Source: Methylobacterium brachythecii (GTDB lineage: Bacteria > Pseudomonadota > Alphaproteobacteria > Rhizobiales > Beijerinckiaceae). Taken from it: a DNA stretch of 64,000 bases. The notes under the pieces are model-generated. The model was not told where the DNA came from. It searched no databases and worked only from the letters and a program-made list of their open reading frames with translations. Below, one piece after another: positions 59,992 through 64,000 of this stretch. Location: NCBI RefSeq assembly GCF_014196345.1, contig NZ_JACIDN010000001.1:310001-374000 (forward strand), in the 5' to 3' direction. The translations under genes were made by a program, and so were the position numbers. Position 1 is the first letter of the stretch, and each line of letters opens with the position of its first letter.

Positions 59992-61473
59992 ATGTTCGAT
60001 TTCGCCAGTCCCCTGCGCGGCGAGCCGGTGAGGATGGTGATGGCCGAGCCGGCCGCGCCCAGCCTCAGCCTGTCCGCTGCCGCGCGGCGCCTGTGGCGCG
60101 GGTCGGGCTTCATCGTGCTGGGCGGCCTCTTCATGGTGGCGACGACCGTCGCCATCCTCGGCATGCTCACTCCGTCCTACGTCTCGAGCATCCAGATCCT
60201 GATCGACCCGTCAGACCTGCGCAGCGTCGACAACGACGTCACCGTGCGTTCGCCCCAATCCGATGCCGGCGTCTCGCTCGCCGAGAGCCAGACCAAGGTG
60301 ATCCAGTCTGACAGCGTCCTGCGCCGCGTCGTGACCAAGCTTGGTCTCGACCACGACGACGAATTCATGAAGCCGGACTCGACCAATCCGGTCGTTGAAT
60401 TCCTGAAGAATGCGCTCGGGATGATGCCTCCCCCGGCGAGCCGCGATCCGGTCAACATGGCGCTCGACACCTTGCGCCAGAATGTCCTGGTGCGCCGGCC
60501 AGAGCGGACCTTCGTCATCGACGTCCAGGCGAAATCCAAGGATCCGCAGAAGGCCGCCACCATCGCCAACGCCATCGGCGAGGCCTATTTCGCGGAGGAG
60601 GCCAATGCCCGCACCGAGGCCGCCAAGCGCGTCTCGGACTCGCTCACCTCGCGCCTGACCACGCTGCGCGAGGCGTTGGAGGAGGCCGAGGGCAAGGTCG
60701 CGACCTATCGTGCGACCAACAAGCTGGCCACCTCCACCGGACGGCCGTTCAGCGACCAGCAGCTCGGCGACCTCAATCAACAGCTCGTCACGGCCTCGAT
60801 CCGCACGGCCGAGGCGCGCTCCCGGCTCGACCAGGCCAAGAAGATGACCTCCAGCGATGCCGGCACGGCGCTGCCGGAAATGCTGCAATCGCTGGAGATG
60901 CAGGCCCTGCGTCAGCAATATGCGACGCTGTCGCGCAACACTGCGGAACTCGCGACCCGTCTCGGCTCTCGCCATCCGGCCATGACCGAGATGGAGGCTC
61001 AGCAGCGCGACCTGCAGCGGCTGATCCAGGTCGAGAAGACCCGGATCATCGAGTCGACGCGCAAGGATTACGATCGCGCCGCGGCGAGCGAGGCTGCGAT
61101 CCATAAGAACATCGACCAGGTGAAGACCGATCTCTCGAAGACCGACCGCGCCAGCGTCGGCCTGCGCGAACTGGAGCGTGCCGCTGATTCCCGCCGCAGC
61201 GTCTACGAGGCCTTCCTGAAGCGCTCGCGCGAGGCCGGCGAGCAGGAGCGGCTCAACAACACCAACGTGCGCATCATCTCGACCGCGACGCCGGCCCGCA
61301 TCCGCGCCTGGCCGCCCTCGCCGCGGATCGCCCTGCCGATCGCCCTGATGATCGGCCTGATGCTGGGTGCGGCGATCGCCCTGATGCTCGGGGCCGACAG
61401 CGACCGCAAGCGTGCCCGCAAGGCCCGGCGCCCGACCCAGGACGCACGCAGCCTGAGGGCAGTCGATGCGTGA
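59992..61473 (+). CDS. Wzz/GumC-like polysaccharide chain-length protein
   Basis: ATG at 59992 has GAGG upstream and gives 493 residues; a GTG at 59953 would add 13. Two membrane helices flank a large periplasmic domain: helix 1 about residues 38-60 and helix 2 near residues 444-467. SYVSSIQILIDPSDLRSVDN is the start of the Wzz domain and a coiled coil (about 190-400) follows. TPARIRAWPPSPRIALPIAL is the Pro-rich motif before helix 2. There is no C-terminal tyrosine kinase domain, so a partner kinase would be separate. It sets exopolysaccharide chain length or export. Confidence 0.88.
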   Translation: MFDFASPLRGEPVRMVMAEPAAPSLSLSAAARRLWRGSGFIVLGGLFMVATTVAILGMLTPSYVSSIQILIDPSDLRSVDNDVTVRSPQSDAGVSLAESQTKVIQSDSVLRRVVTKLGLDHDDEFMKPDSTNPVVEFLKNALGMMPPPASRDPVNMALDTLRQNVLVRRPERTFVIDVQAKSKDPQKAATIANAIGEAYFAEEANARTEAAKRVSDSLTSRLTTLREALEEAEGKVATYRATNKLATSTGRPFSDQQLGDLNQQLVTASIRTAEARSRLDQAKKMTSSDAGTALPEMLQSLEMQALRQQYATLSRNTAELATRLGSRHPAMTEMEAQQRDLQRLIQVEKTRIIESTRKDYDRAAASEAAIHKNIDQVKTDLSKTDRASVGLRELERAADSRRSVYEAFLKRSREAGEQERLNNTNVRIISTATPARIRAWPPSPRIALPIALMIGLMLGAAIALMLGADSDRKRARKARRPTQDARSLRAVDA

Positions 61474-61483
61474 GCCGACGCCC

Positions 61484-62287
61484 TCACTCGGTCGCGACGA
61501 GACCGTGATGGCGCGCGGCCTCGGCCACCGTCATCACCGGGACGCCGTGCTCGGCGAGCACGTTCAGCGTCTCGTCGAGCAGGCGCGGCGTGACGCCCAT
61601 CGCCGTCGGCTCGTCCGCGACGTCGTGCGCATACAGGATCAGCCAGCCCCGGTGCGCCACCGTCCTGCGCACGATCCGGCTCAGCCGGTCGCGATCCATC
61701 ACGGAGTCGAACAGGCCGTAGGCGCCGAGCATGGCCGGGTCGACGCGGCCGGTATTCGGATGCTCGTAAATCGTCCGGCAGGTGTCGAAGCGCCGGCCGA
61801 GCATGCGCTTCTGGATCAGGCCGACATCGCCGAACGGGTAGCAGAAATTACGCGGCGTCCGGCCGCAGATCTCGGCGATCATGGCGCTGGACACCTCGCA
61901 TTCCCGCAGGAGGTCGAGGCCGCGCAGCGACTGCACGTTGACGTGCCGGGCGGTGTGGCAGCCGATCTCGTGGCCGGCCTCCGACAAGTCGCGGATACGC
62001 GCGCGGTCGGCGACGCGCCAGTAGCGGTCCTGGCGCCCGCACAGAGCGGTGGCGACAAAGTAGGTCGCGCGGGTGTCGTGCCGATCGAGGATCGCGGCGC
62101 CCGTCGTGGCCGCGCTCTCGGGCACGTCATCGAAGGTGATGCTGGCGACCGGGCCATCTCCGCGAAGGGTCTGGCGTTGCCCGGGGACGGCACGGGCGAG
62201 AAGCCGCCAGAGCTGCCGGTCGCGGCCACCCGACCAGCCTCGTTCGACCGCGCCCATCGGCTTGCCGTTCAGAGCCCGCTGATCCAC
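61484..62287 (-). CDS. Polysaccharide deacetylase (NodB homology domain)
   Basis: From a GTG at 62287 the product is 267 residues; ATG at 62257 (257 residues) is an alternative and neither has a clear ribosome binding site. ASITFDDVPESA carries the catalytic Asp and metal Asp, and GCHTARHVNV holds the two metal His of the NodB domain; NFCYPFGD and WLILYAHDV are further motifs. No signal peptide is seen, so it may act in the cytosol or need a different start. It removes acetyl groups from a sugar chain, fitting the surrounding exopolysaccharide genes. Confidence 0.85.
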   Translation of the reverse strand: MDQRALNGKPMGAVERGWSGGRDRQLWRLLARAVPGQRQTLRGDGPVASITFDDVPESAATTGAAILDRHDTRATYFVATALCGRQDRYWRVADRARIRDLSEAGHEIGCHTARHVNVQSLRGLDLLRECEVSSAMIAEICGRTPRNFCYPFGDVGLIQKRMLGRRFDTCRTIYEHPNTGRVDPAMLGAYGLFDSVMDRDRLSRIVRRTVAHRGWLILYAHDVADEPTAMGVTPRLLDETLNVLAEHGVPVMTVAEAARHHGLVATE

Positions 62288-62316
62288 GTCGCGTTCAACG
62301 CGCCGCCGGAGACGGG

Positions 62317-63195
62317 ATGGCCGCGGTCCAATGCCGTTTCCTCGGGATCGTCAACATGAGTGTTCGCCTGTTCGGGACGACGTTCACCACGGCGAGCGCC
62401 GACGAGGTGCTCGCCGCCGCGGCCGCGCTGCCGCGCACGTGTCCCCGTCTCATCGTCACGGCCAATGTGGACCACGTCGTCATCCTGGCCGAAAACGCAG
62501 CGTTTCGAAAGGCCTATGACGGGGCTGCAATGCGCACCCTGGACGGCATGCCGCTGGTGTGGCTGGCCCGGATCACCGGAGCGCGCAACGTTCGCCGCAT
62601 CACCGGCCACGAGCTGATCGCAGCCGCCCTGACCGCCCCTCAGCCGAGCGAGCGCCGGGTCTTCCTGATCGGGTCGAGCGATCTCGTCGGCACGCGGGCC
62701 GCCGCCGCCTTCACAGCCGCCGGACTGGCTCCCGAAGCCATCGCCAACGCGACGCCGCCCTTCGGGTTCGAGGGGGACGAGGTCTATTCGCGACGCCTGG
62801 CGGCCGAGATCCGCGCGCACGGGACGACCTTGCTCATCCTGGGCGTCGGCGCGCCGAAATCCGAGATCTGGGTCGACCGCTACGGGCCGCTCCTGGGCGA
62901 TCCGGTGACGCTGGCCGTCGGCGAAGCCTTGAACGTCGCGACGGGCCTGGTGCCACGCGCGCCGGTCCTGATGCAGCGGCTGGGCCTCGAATGGTTCTTC
63001 CGGTTCCTGCACGCGCCGCGCCGGCTGTTTTCGCGCTACTTCCTGCGCTCGTGGCGCTTCCTCAGAATCGTCGCCGCCTCGCGCGGCCGCGACAGCCTCG
63101 ATTCGGCCCTGGGGCGGCACCGCCGCACCTCGTCCTGGTCCCCGGCAGCCTTCATTCGCGCCAGGGGGGCGCCGCTGCCGGTCAGGCCGAAGTAA
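62317..63195 (+). CDS. WecG/TagA/CpsF family glycosyltransferase
   Basis: ATG at 62317 has GGAG upstream and gives 292 residues; ATG at 62356 would give 279. VTANVDHVVILAENAAFRKA, TLDGMPLVWLARITG, ITGHELIAA, FLIGSSD and LLILGVGAPKSEIWVDRYGP are the ordered motifs of the family, whose members transfer N-acetylmannosamine or similar sugars to a lipid carrier-linked acceptor. The C-terminal 40 residues are Arg-rich. Divergent from the deacetylase; its end overlaps the Nudix gene by 14 bases. Confidence 0.9.
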   Translation: MAAVQCRFLGIVNMSVRLFGTTFTTASADEVLAAAAALPRTCPRLIVTANVDHVVILAENAAFRKAYDGAAMRTLDGMPLVWLARITGARNVRRITGHELIAAALTAPQPSERRVFLIGSSDLVGTRAAAAFTAAGLAPEAIANATPPFGFEGDEVYSRRLAAEIRAHGTTLLILGVGAPKSEIWVDRYGPLLGDPVTLAVGEALNVATGLVPRAPVLMQRLGLEWFFRFLHAPRRLFSRYFLRSWRFLRIVAASRGRDSLDSALGRHRRTSSWSPAAFIRARGAPLPVRPK

Positions 63196-63787
63196 CGAGT
63201 TCGGGCCGGGCGACGACGACCCGTCCGAACAGGCCCGGATGCCGCAGCCGCAGAGCGAGAACGAGCGTCAGGGTCTTCATGTCGGTGATCTCGCCGGCAT
63301 CGCTCATTGCGGCGAGGGTCGAGAGCGGCATCTCGACCACCGTGATGTCCTCGCCCTCCTCGGCCAGACCGCCGCCCTCGCCGATCCTGTCGCTCTCGCG
63401 ATAGGCGCCGAGGAAGAGCTGCATTCGCTCCGTCGAGATGCCCGGCATGCTCCAGACCGACGCCACCGGCTCGAGCCGCCCGAGCCGGAGGCCGGTCTCC
63501 TCGTAGGCTTCGCGGCGCGCGCCTTCCTCGGCATCGGCCTCGTCGAGCAGGCCGGCCGGCGCCTCGACCAGATCGGTGACGCCTTCGGCATAGAAGAGCG
63601 GCGCCCGGAACTGCTGGATCAGCAGGGCGACCCGGCGCTCGGGATCGTAGGGCAGCACGCAGACCGCCCGGCCATGGTCCTCGATCTCGCGGCTGCGGCG
63701 CGTGCCATCGGGCATGGTCAGGTCGGCGACGAGGACGGTGCTCCAGCCCTCGTGGACCGTGCGGGTGCCTCGGATCGAGGGGGCCAT
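63182..63787 (-). CDS. Nudix hydrolase (ADP-ribose pyrophosphatase-like)
   Basis: From ATG at 63787 the product is 201 residues; an upstream in-frame start at 63853 is possible. LLIQQFRAPLFYAEGVTDLV and EAPAGLLDE precede the Nudix box core ARREAYEETGL, whose Glu residues bind the metal; the spacing before REAYEE is one residue shorter than the standard box. The layout resembles the NudF/YffH branch, which cleaves ADP-ribose or GDP-mannose. The latter would fit the neighbouring polysaccharide genes, but the substrate is not proven. Confidence 0.85.
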   Translation of the reverse strand: MAPSIRGTRTVHEGWSTVLVADLTMPDGTRRSREIEDHGRAVCVLPYDPERRVALLIQQFRAPLFYAEGVTDLVEAPAGLLDEADAEEGARREAYEETGLRLGRLEPVASVWSMPGISTERMQLFLGAYRESDRIGEGGGLAEEGEDITVVEMPLSTLAAMSDAGEITDMKTLTLVLALRLRHPGLFGRVVVARPELVTSA

Positions 63788-63896
63788 GGCGTCTCCGGTG
63801 AAGGCTGTGTTCGAGGCGCGTCCTAGGAGGCGAACCGTGCGCCAATGAGGCAACCCGGTGACCGCGGCACGAAACCTGGCCGGCTGTGGCTTTTGC

Positions 63897-64000
63897 TCAA
63901 CGGGAGGCTGCGCGGATCACGAACCGAGTCACGGCGCCGTCCCGCTCCTGGGCCTCGACACGGGCGCCCTCCTCGCGGGCGGCGTTGGGGATGTCGATCG
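63897..64000 (-). CDS. C-terminal end of an unidentified protein (cut by window edge)
   Basis: A minus-strand frame is open from the window edge to TGA at 63899-63897, giving 33 residues (ending RFVIRAASR). The Glu/Arg-rich stretch followed by a short beta-strand-like end is compatible with the C-terminus of a histidine kinase, but there is too little to assign a function. Confidence 0.45.
   Translation of the reverse strand, partial: IDIPNAAREEGARVEAQERDGAVTRFVIRAASR

Noticed and set aside
1..64000. CRISPR array, prophage, insertion sequence or integrative element
   Set aside because: I saw no regularly spaced direct repeats, transposase, integrase or phage structural gene; the repeats present are short palindromes.

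Overview
The window is GC-rich and densely coded. It looks like chromosome of a methylotrophic alphaproteobacterium of the order Hyphomicrobiales, most likely Methylobacterium or Methylorubrum. The evidence is a four-gene NAD-linked formate dehydrogenase (the Methylobacterium FDH2/FdsGBAD type), a PQQ alcohol dehydrogenase with its full accessory set, an alphaproteobacterial mnmG-rsmG-parA-parB block with parS sites, and many DUF families common in this order (DUF2865, DUF1287, NrsF/DUF1109). The species is inferred, not proven. I saw no rRNA, tRNA, CRISPR array, prophage or transposase.

Layout. 0-2 kb: phosphorus acquisition (C-terminal part of phosphonoacetate hydrolase, PstS-like protein). 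2.4-4.9 kb: possible metal or redox stress module (DUF1223, a Met/Lys-rich secreted peptide, ECF sigma factor, NrsF anti-sigma). 5-8.4 kb: overlapping operon of an Orn/Lys/Arg decarboxylase, a GNAT acetyltransferase and a lipoprotein. 9.3-15 kb: chromosome segregation and replication (parB, parA, rsmG with two parS sites inside its coding sequence, mnmG, holA). 15-21.4 kb: MFS transporter and a peptide ABC transporter without ATPase genes, with a third parS at the start of one permease gene. 21.5-29.4 kb: HbpS-like protein, RibD-like reductase, Atm1-type exporter, LysM protein, LOG protein, cysS. 29.7-39.4 kb: envelope and secreted proteins (CreA, DUF2865, a proline-rich OmpA protein), MFS plus methyltransferase, and several small unknown genes. 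39.4-42.6 kb: LysR regulator and an apparently active diguanylate cyclase. 42.9-48.1 kb: fds/fdh2 formate dehydrogenase operon. 48.2-55.3 kb: nine co-directional genes of a quinoprotein alcohol dehydrogenase system, with a NarL-type response regulator divergent from it at 55.7 kb. 56.5-63.2 kb: exopolysaccharide genes (two glycosyltransferases, Wzz/GumC-like protein, polysaccharide deacetylase, WecG/TagA-type transferase), then a Nudix hydrolase and the tail of an unidentified gene.

How it fits together. The periplasmic quinoprotein passes electrons from alcohols to a PedF-type cytochrome c, helped by a SoxYZ-like carrier, a zinc metallohydrolase, a rhodanese-like protein and a cytochrome b561. 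Formate from C1 oxidation is turned into CO2 and NADH by the neighbouring cytosolic formate dehydrogenase. The dehydrogenase has Ser, not Asp, at the lanthanide-diagnostic position, so it reads as the calcium-type ExaA/PedE enzyme rather than XoxF or ExaF.

Five copies of a palindromic intergenic repeat (arms CGTCATTGC and GCAATGACG) and one larger relative with CCGTCATTCCGGGGC arms are scattered between genes in the first 23 kb. Nothing here is clearly a wholly new system. The best leads are the two uncharacterised proteins inside the quinoprotein operon, a SoxYZ-like carrier that lacks an evident signal peptide, the parS sites built into genes, and the sigma/NrsF/Met-rich peptide module.
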